Notes under the pieces: generated by a model
Database searches by the model: none
What the model saw: only the letters and a program-made list of their open reading frames with translations
What the model was told of the DNA's origin: nothing
Position numbers and translations under genes: made by a program
Shown here: positions 1 through 7,651 of the stretch, one piece after another
How the letters are laid out: the number at the start of each line of letters is the position of its first letter
Position numbering within the stretch: position 1 is the stretch's first letter
NCBI RefSeq assembly: GCF_016907755.1
Contig: NZ_JAFBCN010000001.1
Coordinates: forward strand, 4,154,001-4,218,000
Direction: 5' to 3'
DNA length: 64,000 nucleotides
Source of the DNA: Cellulosimicrobium cellulans
GTDB taxonomy: Bacteria; Actinomycetota; Actinomycetes; Actinomycetales; Cellulomonadaceae

Positions 1-1203
1 GCGGTCCGTCTCGTCGTCGAGCGGCAGCGAGCCGTCCTGGCGGAACACCTTCATGCCGTTCCACTCGGGCGGGTTGTGGCTCGACGTGACGATGATGCCG
101 TAGGCCGCCCCGAGGTAGGGCGCGGCGAACGTCACGAGCGGGGTCGGGACGTCGTCGGGCAGGAGCGTGACCGCGATGTTGTTGCCCGCGAAGACCTCGG
201 CCGCCGCGATGGCCGACTCGCGCGAGAGGAAACGACGGTCGCCCCCGATCACGACGCCCTTGCCGTCGAGGCCGCGGCGGATCGTCTCGTTCGCGATCGC
301 CTGGCACAGCCGGCGCACGTTCGCGAGCGTGTACCCCTCGCCGATGACGGCGCGCCAGCCACCCGTGCCGAACACGATCTTGGTGTCCGTGTTCTTCTTC
401 GGGACGAACAGGCGCTTGAGCACGATGTCCGCCGCCTGCGCGAGCTCGTCCGGCGTGTTGATGCCGCGCACCTCGTCGACGTCGACGATCCGGTACGACG
501 AGATCCGCTTCCCCGCGCCGATGACGCGGCGAGCGAGCTCCGTGAGCCGGTGCTCGCCGTCGGACGCCATGCGCTCGAGCTCGCCGAACAGCAGGCCCGG
601 CGCCGCGACGTAGGCGCCGACGTTGATCTCCGTGCGCGGCTCGGCGACGCCGCCCGCCTCGGACGACTCGAGGATCGCCGCGATCTCGCCCTCGGCGCGG
701 ACCACGCGGCCGTAGCCGTCCGGGTCGTCCACGACGGCCGAGAGGAGCGACAGGTCGGCGCCCGTGAGCGTGTGGCGCGTGAGCAGGCCCAGGAGCGACT
801 CCGAGCGCAGCAACGGCGTGTCCGCGTACGCGACGAGCACCGGCTCGTCGACCCCGAGCCCCAGCACCGACGCGACCGCGCCGCGCGCGGCGAGGACCGC
901 GTCGCCCGTGCCGAGCGGCGCCTCCTGCTCCACGTAGACGACGTCCTCGCCGAGCAGCTCGCGCACGGTCGGGTCGTCCGGCGCCACGACGACGACGATG
1001 CGGCTCGCGTCGACCACGCGACGCACGTTCGCCACGGCCAGCTCGACGACCGTCGCGCTGCCCAGCGGCCGGGACAGGAGCTCGCGCGACGCGGCGTCGT
1101 GCCCCGCGGCGAGCACGACGGCGGCCCTCGCGGTCCGGCTGTGCGCGCCCCCTCGCGGTCGCGGGGTCGTGGCGCTGGGCTTCGCGGGCGTCGTCGCGGT
1201 CAT
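1..1203 (-). CDS. Sugar nucleotidyltransferase / phosphohexomutase fusion (3' end outside window)
   Basis: Partial: 401 codons are visible and the gene runs off the left edge. Residues ~25-250 form a GlmU-type nucleotidyltransferase domain (AVVLAAG near residue 28, EQEAPLGTGDAV, YADTPLL, DPDGYGRVVR, and GINTPDELAQA at its end). From residue ~270 a phosphohexomutase domain begins (KIVFGTGGWRAVIGEGYT), with the catalytic phosphoserine loop TSSHNP near residue 375. The order is therefore NTP-transferase then mutase, which would interconvert a hexose phosphate and make its nucleotide sugar, probably for cell-wall or exopolysaccharide precursors. Odd: the usual GxGTRM loop after LAAG reads HDAASRE, so the transferase half may be inactive or altered. 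ATG chosen because GAGGA lies 4-5 nt ahead. The family assignment of each half is firm; substrate and activity are unknown. Confidence 0.8.
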   Translation of the reverse strand, partial: MTATTPAKPSATTPRPRGGAHSRTARAAVVLAAGHDAASRELLSRPLGSATVVELAVANVRRVVDASRIVVVVAPDDPTVRELLGEDVVYVEQEAPLGTGDAVLAARGAVASVLGLGVDEPVLVAYADTPLLRSESLLGLLTRHTLTGADLSLLSAVVDDPDGYGRVVRAEGEIAAILESSEAGGVAEPRTEINVGAYVAAPGLLFGELERMASDGEHRLTELARRVIGAGKRISSYRIVDVDEVRGINTPDELAQAADIVLKRLFVPKKNTDTKIVFGTGGWRAVIGEGYTLANVRRLCQAIANETIRRGLDGKGVVIGGDRRFLSRESAIAAAEVFAGNNIAVTLLPDDVPTPLVTFAAPYLGAAYGIIVTSSHNPPEWNGMKVFRQDGSLPLDDETDR

Positions 1204-1382
1204 GGCGTCCTCACTGGTCGACCTCTGCCGGACAACGACTCATTTGTCAGGAGTCCGAACTACTGGCTCTCCCCGATCATAGGCACCCCGGGCCCGTCCA
1301 CGGAACCCGATCCGACCCACCAGGGCCGAAGGTCACCCGCGCCGTGTCCGCACGGAACCGCGAGCCGGGTGACAATAGGGAC

Positions 1383-2015
1383 ATGAGTGGCCCGGTCCAG
1401 CCGTACCCCCTGCACGGAAGCATCGAAGCCGAGGACGCGAAGGAGATCCTCCGCAAGGCCATCCGCACCAACCGCCAGGCGCGGTCCGAGCGGCTCCGCA
1501 AGGAAGCGGCCGCCGCCATCGCCGACGTCGTCGCGACCATCCCCGAGGTCGCGACCGCCACGTGCGTCGCGACCTACGCCGCCCGCCCCGCGGAGCCCGG
1601 CACCGCGGAGATGCTCGAACGCCTCTCCGCGCGCGGCGTACGCGTCCTGCTCCCGGTGCTCGGCGCCGGCCTGCAGCGCGACTGGGCCGTGTACGACGGC
1701 CCGGCCGACCTCCAGGTCCGCGCCCCCGGCCGACCGCCCGAACCCGGCACGCCGCCGCTCGGCGCCGAGGCGATCGCCCAGGCCGACGTCGTCGTCGCCC
1801 CCGCGCTCGCCGTCGACTCGCGCGGCGTCCGGCTCGGCCAGGGCGGCGGCTGGTACGACCGCGCCCTCGAGCACCTGAGCCCCGGGACCAAGGTCGTCGC
1901 CGTCGTCTTCCCCGAGGAGGTCTACGACGCCTCCGACCGCCCGCTCCCGGTCGAGTCCCACGACAAGACCGTCGACGCCGTCGCGACCCCCCTCGGCTGG
2001 CGCTGGCTCCCGTAG
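1383..2015 (+). CDS. 5-formyltetrahydrofolate cyclo-ligase
   Basis: ATP-dependent conversion of 5-formyl-THF to 5,10-methenyl-THF in cytosolic one-carbon metabolism. The 210-residue product has the family's basic N-terminal helix (KEILRKAIRTNRQARS) and the C-terminal phosphate/ATP-binding signature RLGQGGGWYDRAL near residue 153, which matches the G-x-GGG-x-YDR pattern. Length is normal for the family. A longer reading exists upstream, but ATG 1383 follows GACAAT (1371-1376) by 6 nt, which suggests a leaderless transcript, and conservation starts here. Divergent from the sugar nucleotidyltransferase fusion, with 179 bp between them. Pairs functionally with the folA-thyA locus at 17-18.6 kb. 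Confidence 0.92.
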   Translation: MSGPVQPYPLHGSIEAEDAKEILRKAIRTNRQARSERLRKEAAAAIADVVATIPEVATATCVATYAARPAEPGTAEMLERLSARGVRVLLPVLGAGLQRDWAVYDGPADLQVRAPGRPPEPGTPPLGAEAIAQADVVVAPALAVDSRGVRLGQGGGWYDRALEHLSPGTKVVAVVFPEEVYDASDRPLPVESHDKTVDAVATPLGWRWLP

Positions 2016-2242
2016 CACCGCCGCCCGGGCCACCTCCACGACCCGCACGGTCGGGCCGGGTCGGTCGGTTCAGGCCAGCCCGCCCGCGGGTCGGGTTGGG
2101 GTGGGTGATGCGCTCGGGCTGCCGCGCCGTCGCCGAGATCTCTCGGCCGTAGGTTCGAGGAGCGCGGCTCTCACGCTCGGCGGCCCCGCGCCCGACGTCG
2201 CCTCGTCCCGTCACGAGCCGCGCATGGTGACGAGAAGCGAGA

Positions 2243-2276
2243 AGTGGCCCCGAGGACGAGGCCCGCAGGGGCCACT
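2243..2276. terminator. Hairpin, 9-bp perfect stem
   Basis: AGTGGCCCC at 2243-2251 pairs with GGGGCCACT at 2268-2276 around a 16-nt loop. It lies 228 bp past the 5-FCL stop. There is no T-tract, so termination is possible but unproven. Confidence 0.4.
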
Positions 2277-2367
2277 ACTCGCATCTCGGCCGGGCCACGA
2301 CCACGCGCCCGGGTCGAGCGCGACCGCTGGACCCGGGCCGCGGGTCGTGCGGCGACGGGCAGGAAGA

Positions 2368-2479
2368 GCGGTGGGGTCGGACCGTGTGCGAAGGCCGTCA
2401 AAGGCGCACTCCTAGAACCCCCGCCCACACGACCGAGGTGACGGTGCGCCAGTCCGAGCACACGGTCCGACCCCACCGC
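2368..2479. repeat. 21-nt perfect inverted repeat with 70-nt spacer
   Basis: The arm at 2368-2388 (begins GCGGTGGGGTCGG) is the exact reverse complement of 2459-2479. The spacer contains a smaller pair GGCGCAC/GTGCGCC. It lies just beyond the 3' end of the penicillin acylase gene. It could be a large terminator hairpin or a mobile-repeat remnant. Confidence 0.6.
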
Positions 2480-2555
2480 GGACCCGACCCAGCGGGCAGC
2501 AGGACCCACCGACGGCGGCGGACCCGACCCTGCGGGCCGTGCACCGACCCGGGGA

Positions 2556-5219
2556 CTACGGGACGAGGGTGAGCTCGTCCTGGCTGGCGTCGGCGACCGC
2601 CTGCGTGGAGAACGGCCAGTCGTAGGTCTCGCCGCGAGCCCAGGTCTTGAGCTGGTCGGAGTAGTGCGTGGACGCGGGGTGGCCGGAGGTACCGGTGACG
2701 GTGACCCAGGTGGAGCGGTCGAGGTCGTCGAGGTCGACGACCATCCGCATCGACGGGCCTGCCGTGACGTCGAACGACCCGGAGGCCGCGTCCCACGCGG
2801 TCGCGTTGACGATCGAGGAGCCACCGGGCATGCCGACGGGGTCGGGGTTGACCCAGTTGCGGACGGGGCCGGGGATGGACTCGCCGCCGAGGATCGGGTG
2901 CTCGAGCGCGAGCACGTGAAGCTTGCCCCAGGCCCAGTCGGAGGGCTGCTTGCTCTGCTCGACGGTCAGGTCGAGGCGGGCCGAGACGAGCGCCTGGGTG
3001 AGGACCTCGTCACGCGTCTCGACGACGCTGACGGTCTGGCGGTCGTCCCAGAACGGGTCGGTCGGGTTCTCGAGGAGGTTCTGCACGACGGCGAGCCAGC
3101 GGCTCCCGCCGTTCGGCAGCGCCGACTCGGGCAGGTCGTCCCAGAAGGTGAGCTGGAGCAGGTTGCGCCAGACGGCGGCGAAGTAGGCGGCCGCGGCGGA
3201 GTCGGTGTCGGTCCGGTAGTCCCAGTCCGCGAGGAGCGCCTGCCCCTCGGCGGCGAAGCTGTCGTCGATCTCCTGGTCGAGGAGGGGCTGTACCAGCACC
3301 TCGGCGTAGGGGCTGCGGTCGTCGGTCTGGATCTCGTTCATCGTGTCGACGTCGACGGGTCGTCCGGCGGAGATCTCGGCCTCGAGGAGCTGGCGGATGC
3401 GCTGCGAACGGTAGCCGTAGTCCCAGTCGGTGGTGAGGAACGGCGCGACGCCGGTGGGCAGGACCGCCTGGTTGGCGGCCACGATGAACCCCTCGGCCGG
3501 GTCGACGACGCGCGGCATCTGCTCGCTCGGGACGTAGCCCTGCCAGTCGTAGCGCTCGTCGGAGCCGTCGCGCGGCCACGTGCCGTCGGAGGGCACCTCG
3601 GCGTCGGGCACCGCCTGGCGGACGGGGATCTTGCCGGGCGCCTGGTAGCCGATGTGACCGTCCGCCGTCGCGAAGACGATGTTCTGCGCGGGCACCTCGA
3701 AGAGCGCCGCGGCGGCCTGCATGTCGTCGGCGTCCTGGGCGAGGTTGAACGCGAAGACCGCGTCGGCGGTACGGCCCGGCTCGAGCGCGGTCCACTGGAG
3801 GGAGACGGCGTACTCGCCCAGGCGGGTGTCGAGGGCGGGGGTGTCGACGGCCGTCTCGGTCGCGGGGATCGCCTCGGACACGATCGGCCCGTGCACGGTC
3901 GAGCGGATCTCGAGGTCCACGTCCTCGCCGCCGGCGACGTGCAGCGTCTCGGTCCGGGTCTCGAGCGGCACCCACTCGTCGCCGCGCAGGTAGGTGTCGT
4001 CGCGCACGCGCTCGACGAAGAAGTCGGTGACGTCGGCGCCCATGTTCGTCAGGCCCCACGCGAGCTGCGCGTTGTGGCCGATGATGACGCCGGGGAACCC
4101 GGCGAACGAGAAGCCCGCGACGTCGAACGCGCACTGCGGCCCGACCTCGTTGCAGTGCAGCCCGACCTGCGCCCAGATCCCAGGGGCCCCGAGTGCGAGG
4201 TGCGGGTCGTTGGCGAGGATCGGCTTGCCGCTGGCGGTGTGGTCGCCGGAGACGACCCACGAGTTGGAGCCTGTGCCCTCGCCGCGCCCGATGAGCACGG
4301 GGACGGCGTCGAGCGCGCGGTCGGCGGCCTCGAGGGCGCTCCGGAGGTGGTCCGAGCCGTACTCGGCGCGGGCCTCGGGGCCGAGCTCGAGCGCGACCTG
4401 CTGGGGGTTGTCGAGCTCGCCGGGGTCGAGGATCGGCGCGTTGACGTCGGACGGGTAGGCGGGGAACAGCGCGGCGACGCGCCCGGTGTCCTGGAGGGTG
4501 CTGTACGACAGCGCGCGCTCGAGCTCGTCGTCGTAGTTGCCGCGCAGGTCCCACGCCATCGCCTTGAGCCAGGCGAGCGAGTCGACGGGGTCCCAGGGCT
4601 CGGGCTCCGCGACGTCGACCTGGAGGCCGAGCACGGTGTACTCGATCGCGATCTCGGACGGGCTGCGGTTCTCGAGGTACGCGTTGACGCCCTCGGCGTA
4701 GGCCTGGAGGTACGCCTTGGTCTCGGGCGAGACGACGTCCCACTCCTCCTCGGCGACCTGCCGCCAGCCGAACGTCCGCGTCACGGTGTCGGCGGCGATG
4801 GCGTCGGGGTTGTCGCCCACGAGCTCCGCGAGCCGGCCCGCGGTGACGTGCCGGCGGTAGTCCATCTCGAAGAAGCGGTCCTGCGCCTGGACGTAGCCCT
4901 GGGCACGGAACAGGTCCTCGGGGGTGTCCGCGTAGATCTGCGGCACGCCCTGGGCGTCGCGCAGCACCGTGACCTGGCCCTCGAGCCCGGGGACCTCGAT
5001 CTGGCCGGAGGTCTGCGGCAACGGTCGGCGCACGGTGACGACCACGAACGCGGCACCCGCGACGAGCGCGAGGACGAGCAGCACGGCCACACCGATCAGG
5101 ACGCGCCGACGGCCGGACCGACGGCGGCGGGGCGGAGCCGTGGTCTCGACCGGGGTCGCGGGGTCGGCACCGGGGACGGCGTCACCGGCGGGGGCCTCGG
5201 TGGGTTCGTGCGCAGACAC
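2556..5219 (-). CDS. Penicillin acylase (Ntn-hydrolase) family protein, membrane anchored
   Basis: 887 residues. A cytoplasmic basic Pro/Thr-rich head is followed by one membrane segment (VLIGVAVLLVLALVAGAAF, residues ~40-60), so the catalytic part should sit outside the membrane. The predicted self-cleavage site and N-terminal nucleophile is Ser318 in GTGSNSWVVSG, the classic penicillin acylase GSN-x-W motif. It is followed by PILANDPHLAL and FAGFPGVIIGHN, both typical of the family. Members cleave amides such as beta-lactam side chains or acyl-homoserine lactones; the substrate here cannot be read from sequence. GTG start; TAGTCT sits 7 nt upstream (5227-5232), suggesting a leaderless message. 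Divergent from the CIRCE/FmdB unit. Confidence 0.9.
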   Translation of the reverse strand: MSAHEPTEAPAGDAVPGADPATPVETTAPPRRRRSGRRRVLIGVAVLLVLALVAGAAFVVVTVRRPLPQTSGQIEVPGLEGQVTVLRDAQGVPQIYADTPEDLFRAQGYVQAQDRFFEMDYRRHVTAGRLAELVGDNPDAIAADTVTRTFGWRQVAEEEWDVVSPETKAYLQAYAEGVNAYLENRSPSEIAIEYTVLGLQVDVAEPEPWDPVDSLAWLKAMAWDLRGNYDDELERALSYSTLQDTGRVAALFPAYPSDVNAPILDPGELDNPQQVALELGPEARAEYGSDHLRSALEAADRALDAVPVLIGRGEGTGSNSWVVSGDHTASGKPILANDPHLALGAPGIWAQVGLHCNEVGPQCAFDVAGFSFAGFPGVIIGHNAQLAWGLTNMGADVTDFFVERVRDDTYLRGDEWVPLETRTETLHVAGGEDVDLEIRSTVHGPIVSEAIPATETAVDTPALDTRLGEYAVSLQWTALEPGRTADAVFAFNLAQDADDMQAAAALFEVPAQNIVFATADGHIGYQAPGKIPVRQAVPDAEVPSDGTWPRDGSDERYDWQGYVPSEQMPRVVDPAEGFIVAANQAVLPTGVAPFLTTDWDYGYRSQRIRQLLEAEISAGRPVDVDTMNEIQTDDRSPYAEVLVQPLLDQEIDDSFAAEGQALLADWDYRTDTDSAAAAYFAAVWRNLLQLTFWDDLPESALPNGGSRWLAVVQNLLENPTDPFWDDRQTVSVVETRDEVLTQALVSARLDLTVEQSKQPSDWAWGKLHVLALEHPILGGESIPGPVRNWVNPDPVGMPGGSSIVNATAWDAASGSFDVTAGPSMRMVVDLDDLDRSTWVTVTGTSGHPASTHYSDQLKTWARGETYDWPFSTQAVADASQDELTLVP

Positions 5220-5226
5220 GGATGCG

Positions 5227-5232
5227 AGACTA
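5227..5232 (-). promoter_or_regulatory. -10 element TAGTCT, leaderless start of the acylase gene
   Basis: TAGTCT on the minus strand ends 7 nt before the GTG at 5219, which places the transcription start at or next to the start codon. Confidence 0.5.
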
Positions 5233-5260
5233 CCCGGCCGGGGGCGAGCGCCGGGCCGCG

Positions 5261-5292
5261 TATGATTAGCACTCGGAAGTTTCGAGTGCCAG
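5261..5292 (+). promoter_or_regulatory. CIRCE-like HrcA operator overlapping a -10 box
   Basis: TTAGCACTC (5266-5274), a 9-nt spacer, then GAGTGCCAG (5284-5292). The HrcA operator CIRCE is TTAGCACTC-N9-GAGTGCTAA, so 16 of 18 arm positions match with the exact spacer length. A good -10 hexamer, TATGAT, occupies 5261-5266 and overlaps the left arm, so a bound repressor would cover the promoter. The next gene is the FmdB-type gene at 5384, with a ~110-nt leader. No hrcA, groES or groEL lies in the window. Confidence 0.75.
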
Positions 5293-5383
5293 GCGGTGTT
5301 GACACCGACGACCCGGCCGAGACCGACCCGATCCCGACCCGCCGGTGGCCGCCCGACGGCCGTCTCGTGAACGAGGAGAACCC

Positions 5384-5689
5384 GTGCCCACCTACGCGTA
5401 CACGTGCACCGCCTGCGGTCACGCCTTCGACATCCACCAGTCGTTCAGCGACGACGCCCTCACGGTCTGCCCCGAGTGCTCGGGCCGTCTGCGCAAGGTG
5501 TTCTCCTCTGTCGGCGTGACGTTCAAGGGCTCGGGCTTCTACCGCACGGACTCGCGCTCGGGCGGGAAGTCGTCGACGGCACCTGCCGCCTCGAAGCCCG
5601 CCTCCTCCTCTGCGACGTCCGGCGCGAGCAGCACGTCCGGGGGCGCGAGCAGCACCTCGTCCTCGTCCGGAAGCTCGACCGCCTCCTGA
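5384..5689 (+). CDS. FmdB-family zinc-ribbon protein
   Basis: 101 residues. The N-terminal zinc ribbon has two cysteine pairs, CTACGH and CPEC (residues ~7-30), followed by the family's KVFSSVGVTFKGSGFYRTD block. The C-terminal 40 residues are a Ser/Ala/Gly-rich tail. The family is named after a putative formamidase regulator, but its molecular role is unsettled. GTG 5384 is preferred over an upstream in-frame codon because GAGGAG lies 6-7 nt before it and the conserved VPTYAYTC begins there. It is downstream of the CIRCE-like element, which suggests heat-shock control. The FmdB/SAF/MscL order that follows is, from memory, common in actinobacteria. Confidence 0.88.
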   Translation: MPTYAYTCTACGHAFDIHQSFSDDALTVCPECSGRLRKVFSSVGVTFKGSGFYRTDSRSGGKSSTAPAASKPASSSATSGASSTSGGASSTSSSSGSSTAS

Positions 5690-5833
5690 TCTGACGCCCC
5701 GCGGGCGGGTCCGCGACGGTCGTTCCGACGTCGGTCGACCACAGCCCGCTCCGGACGGCCCGTCCGGGCGTCGACGCCGCGTTCCGTCCACAGGTCCGCA
5801 CCGGCCGGCGCCCGCCGTCGCCCGGAGCGCGGC

Positions 5834-5839
5834 TACGGT
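5834..5839 (+). promoter_or_regulatory. -10 element TACGGT, leaderless start
   Basis: TACGGT ends 7 nt before ATG 5847. No Shine-Dalgarno sequence is visible in the gap. Confidence 0.45.
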
Positions 5840-5846
5840 CGCGCCC

Positions 5847-6575
5847 ATGCTCCGCTCCCCCCGCTCGCCGGATCCCCGTCCGCGCCCTGACCGCTCGCCC
5901 GCGCGACGGCGGCTGCTGCGCGGGTTGTGGTGGCGGTCCCGCTTCGTCGTGGCCGCGCTCTGCTGCGGGGTCGCGGCCTCCGTGGTCGTCGGGGCGCTCC
6001 GCCCTCCCCCGCCGCCGACCGCACCGGCCGTCGTCACCACGCGCGAGGTGCCGGCGGGCGCCGTGCTGGCGGCGGCGGACCTCCGCGTGGACCACGTGTC
6101 CGCCGAGCTCGTCCCGGCCGGTTCGGCGGCACGGCCCGACGACGTGCTCGGGCGCCGCGCGACCGTCGCCCTGCCTGCGGGCACCCTGCTGCAGGACGCG
6201 CTCGTCGCCGGCGGCGAGCTCGCCGCCGCGGCTCCCCCGGGCACGGTCGTCGCACCCGTCCGGCTCGATCCCGGTGTCGCGGCCCTCCTCGGCCCGGGCG
6301 ACCGCGTCGACCTCCTCGCCGCCGGTGACCAGGCGCTCACGACGGCGCTCACCGACGTGCCGGGCGACGGCCAGGACCCGGTCGCCGCCGACCCCTACCT
6401 CGCCCGCGCTGCCGTCGTCGTGCCGGCACCCGAACCCGACGGCGGGGGCGGGCTGCTCGGCACGGGCGGGTCGGGCACGGACGCCGTGACGCTCGTCGCC
6501 GTCCGGCCCGAGGAGGCGGTCCGGCTCGCCGCCGTGAGCGGGCAGACGAGCGTCACGGCCGTCCTCGTGCCCTGA
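5847..6575 (+). CDS. SAF-domain protein, CpaB/RcpC-like
   Basis: 242 residues. Basic Pro/Arg-rich N-terminus, one membrane segment (FVVAALCCGVAASVVVGAL, ~residues 32-52), then an SAF domain beginning TTREVPAGAVLAAADLRVDHVSAELVP. This is the CpaB/RcpC arrangement seen in Flp/tad pilus assembly. No other tad genes (cpaF, tadB/C, flp) occur in the window, so a pilus role is not supported by context. The stand-alone form next to FmdB and mscL may have an envelope role. Probably leaderless (see -10 at 5834). Confidence 0.75.
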   Translation: MLRSPRSPDPRPRPDRSPARRRLLRGLWWRSRFVVAALCCGVAASVVVGALRPPPPPTAPAVVTTREVPAGAVLAAADLRVDHVSAELVPAGSAARPDDVLGRRATVALPAGTLLQDALVAGGELAAAAPPGTVVAPVRLDPGVAALLGPGDRVDLLAAGDQALTTALTDVPGDGQDPVAADPYLARAAVVVPAPEPDGGGGLLGTGGSGTDAVTLVAVRPEEAVRLAAVSGQTSVTAVLVP

Positions 6576-6734
6576 CGGGCGAGGTGGCCGGCGCGCCGAC
6601 GGGTGAACCGGACGCCGGTGCCCGACCCGCCGGGCCAGGCCGTTGCCCGTCGGCACCCGCGTTGGGAGGATCGCGTGCGCACCTGTCGTGGCCCCGCCGC
6701 CACGCGGACCACCGACCTGAGAGGGAAGCAGCAC

Positions 6735-7205
6735 ATGAAGGGCGTGTTCCAGGGATTCAAGGAGTTCGTGCTCCGAGGCAACGCGATCGACCTGGCGGTC
6801 GGCGTCGTCATCGGGGCGGCGTTCGCCTCGCTCGTCGACGCGATCGTCACCTACCTGATCAACCCGATCATCGGCGCCATCTTTGGCAAGCCGGACATCT
6901 CGAACCTGTGGGACATCACGCTGCGGCCGGCCCACGACGGGATCGAGGCATCGGTCCTCTCCGTCGGCGGCATCCTCAACGCGATCCTGCAGTTCCTCAT
7001 CATCGCGATCGCGCTCTACTTCGTCATCGTCCTCCCGATGAACAAGCTCGCCGAGCGTCGCAAGCAGGACGTCGAGCCCGAGCCCGAGGCACCGGCGGAG
7101 GACGTGCGCGTCCTCCAGGAGATCCGCGACCTCCTCGCCGCCCAGGCGGCCAGCGGTCCCGGCGGCGCGGCACCGGGCGGCCCCACGCCGCCGCGCGGCT
7201 TCTGA
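6735..7205 (+). CDS. mscL: Large-conductance mechanosensitive channel MscL
   Basis: 156 residues. N-terminal amphipathic helix (MKGVFQGFKEFVLRGN), TM1 (AIDLAVGVVIGAAFASLVDAI) with the conserved glycine-rich pore face, a periplasmic loop and TM2 (ILQFLIIAIALYFVIVLPMN), then a charged C-terminal helix and a Gly/Pro-rich tail. Forms a homopentamer in the cytoplasmic membrane that opens under hypo-osmotic tension. ATG 6735 is chosen because homology starts there; GAGGGAAG lies about 8 nt upstream. The upstream in-frame extension has no conserved sequence. Confidence 0.96.
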   Translation: MKGVFQGFKEFVLRGNAIDLAVGVVIGAAFASLVDAIVTYLINPIIGAIFGKPDISNLWDITLRPAHDGIEASVLSVGGILNAILQFLIIAIALYFVIVLPMNKLAERRKQDVEPEPEAPAEDVRVLQEIRDLLAAQAASGPGGAAPGGPTPPRGF

Positions 7206-7257
7206 GCACGTCCCACCCCGCCGCCGCCTGAGCTCACGCGGCGCGGCGCGCCCGGGA

Positions 7258-7313
7258 CGAACCCGGGGTCGCTCCTCACCTCACGCCGAGAGCGGGGAAC
7301 GACCCCGGGTTCG
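7258..7313. terminator. 14-bp perfect inverted repeat downstream of mscL
   Basis: CGAACCCGGGGTCG at 7258-7271 and its exact complement at 7300-7313, with a 28-nt loop. It lies between mscL and an opposing small gene, so it could serve both. The arm is nearly the same as the outer part of the 24493-24554 hairpin. No T-tract. Confidence 0.55.
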
Positions 7314-7365
7314 GCGCCGTCCGGACCGTGGTCGTGCCGGCGCCGGGCGCCGACGCGCAGGGCAC

Positions 7366-7393
7366 GTAGCGCGTAGCGCGTAGCGCGTAGCGC
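7366..7393. repeat. Tandem heptamer GTAGCGC x4
   Basis: Four perfect head-to-tail copies of GTAGCGC in non-coding DNA, with degenerate copies just after (GTAGTGC near 7401 and 7423). Likely a slippage-prone microsatellite. Confidence 0.85.
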
Positions 7394-7411
7394 AGGAAGC
7401 GTAGTGCGTGG

Positions 7412-7651
7412 TCAGTGCCGGCCGTAGTGCGGCGGGACGTCCCCGAGCAGGCGGTCGTCGTTCTCGCCCCGGACCCCACGTCCGGGCGCGGCCTCGTCGC
7501 CCCAGCCCTCGGACCGCTCGTCGGCGCTCACCCCGGACACGACCTCGCTCTCCGTCCCCCGCCGCACGGCCCGCCGCGGCCGCCGACGCCGCCCCGCGCC
7601 GTCGGGCGCGTCGTGCGTGCGGTCAGGACTCGGGTCGGACGCGGTGCTCAC
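7412..7651 (-). CDS. Small conserved hypothetical protein
   Basis: 79 residues, highly charged and predicted disordered. The C-terminal half, SADERSEGWGDEAAPG then DDRLLGDVPPHYGRH, looks like a short motif I have seen in small actinobacterial proteins (an S-x-DERxxGWG segment and a final PPHxG). GTG start; GGAGGC abuts the start codon and GACGAT lies 6 nt upstream. No TM segment or enzymatic motif. Function unknown; it might be spurious, though codon use is compatible with a gene. Confidence 0.5.
   Translation of the reverse strand: MSTASDPSPDRTHDAPDGAGRRRRPRRAVRRGTESEVVSGVSADERSEGWGDEAAPGRGVRGENDDRLLGDVPPHYGRH

Larger units (their letters stand above)
2016..2555. other. 540-bp intergenic region rich in inverted repeats
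   Basis: Lies between convergent genes (5-FCL and penicillin acylase family). No reading frame here has conserved sequence. It holds a hairpin at 2243-2276 and a 21-nt inverted repeat at 2368-2388/2459-2479, plus repeated GACCCGACCC-type runs at 2484-2550. I see no RNA gene or promoter in it. Confidence 0.6.

Noticed and set aside
2664-5519. A 951-codon plus-strand frame over the acylase gene
   Set aside because: Antisense shadow of the penicillin acylase gene, which has the nucleophile motif and other family landmarks.
5847-6575. Component of a Flp/tad pilus locus
   Set aside because: The SAF/CpaB-like protein stands alone, with no ATPase, tadB/C or pilin gene in the window.
7366-7393. GTAGCGC repeat as a CRISPR
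   Set aside because: Seven-base units without spacers, and no cas genes.
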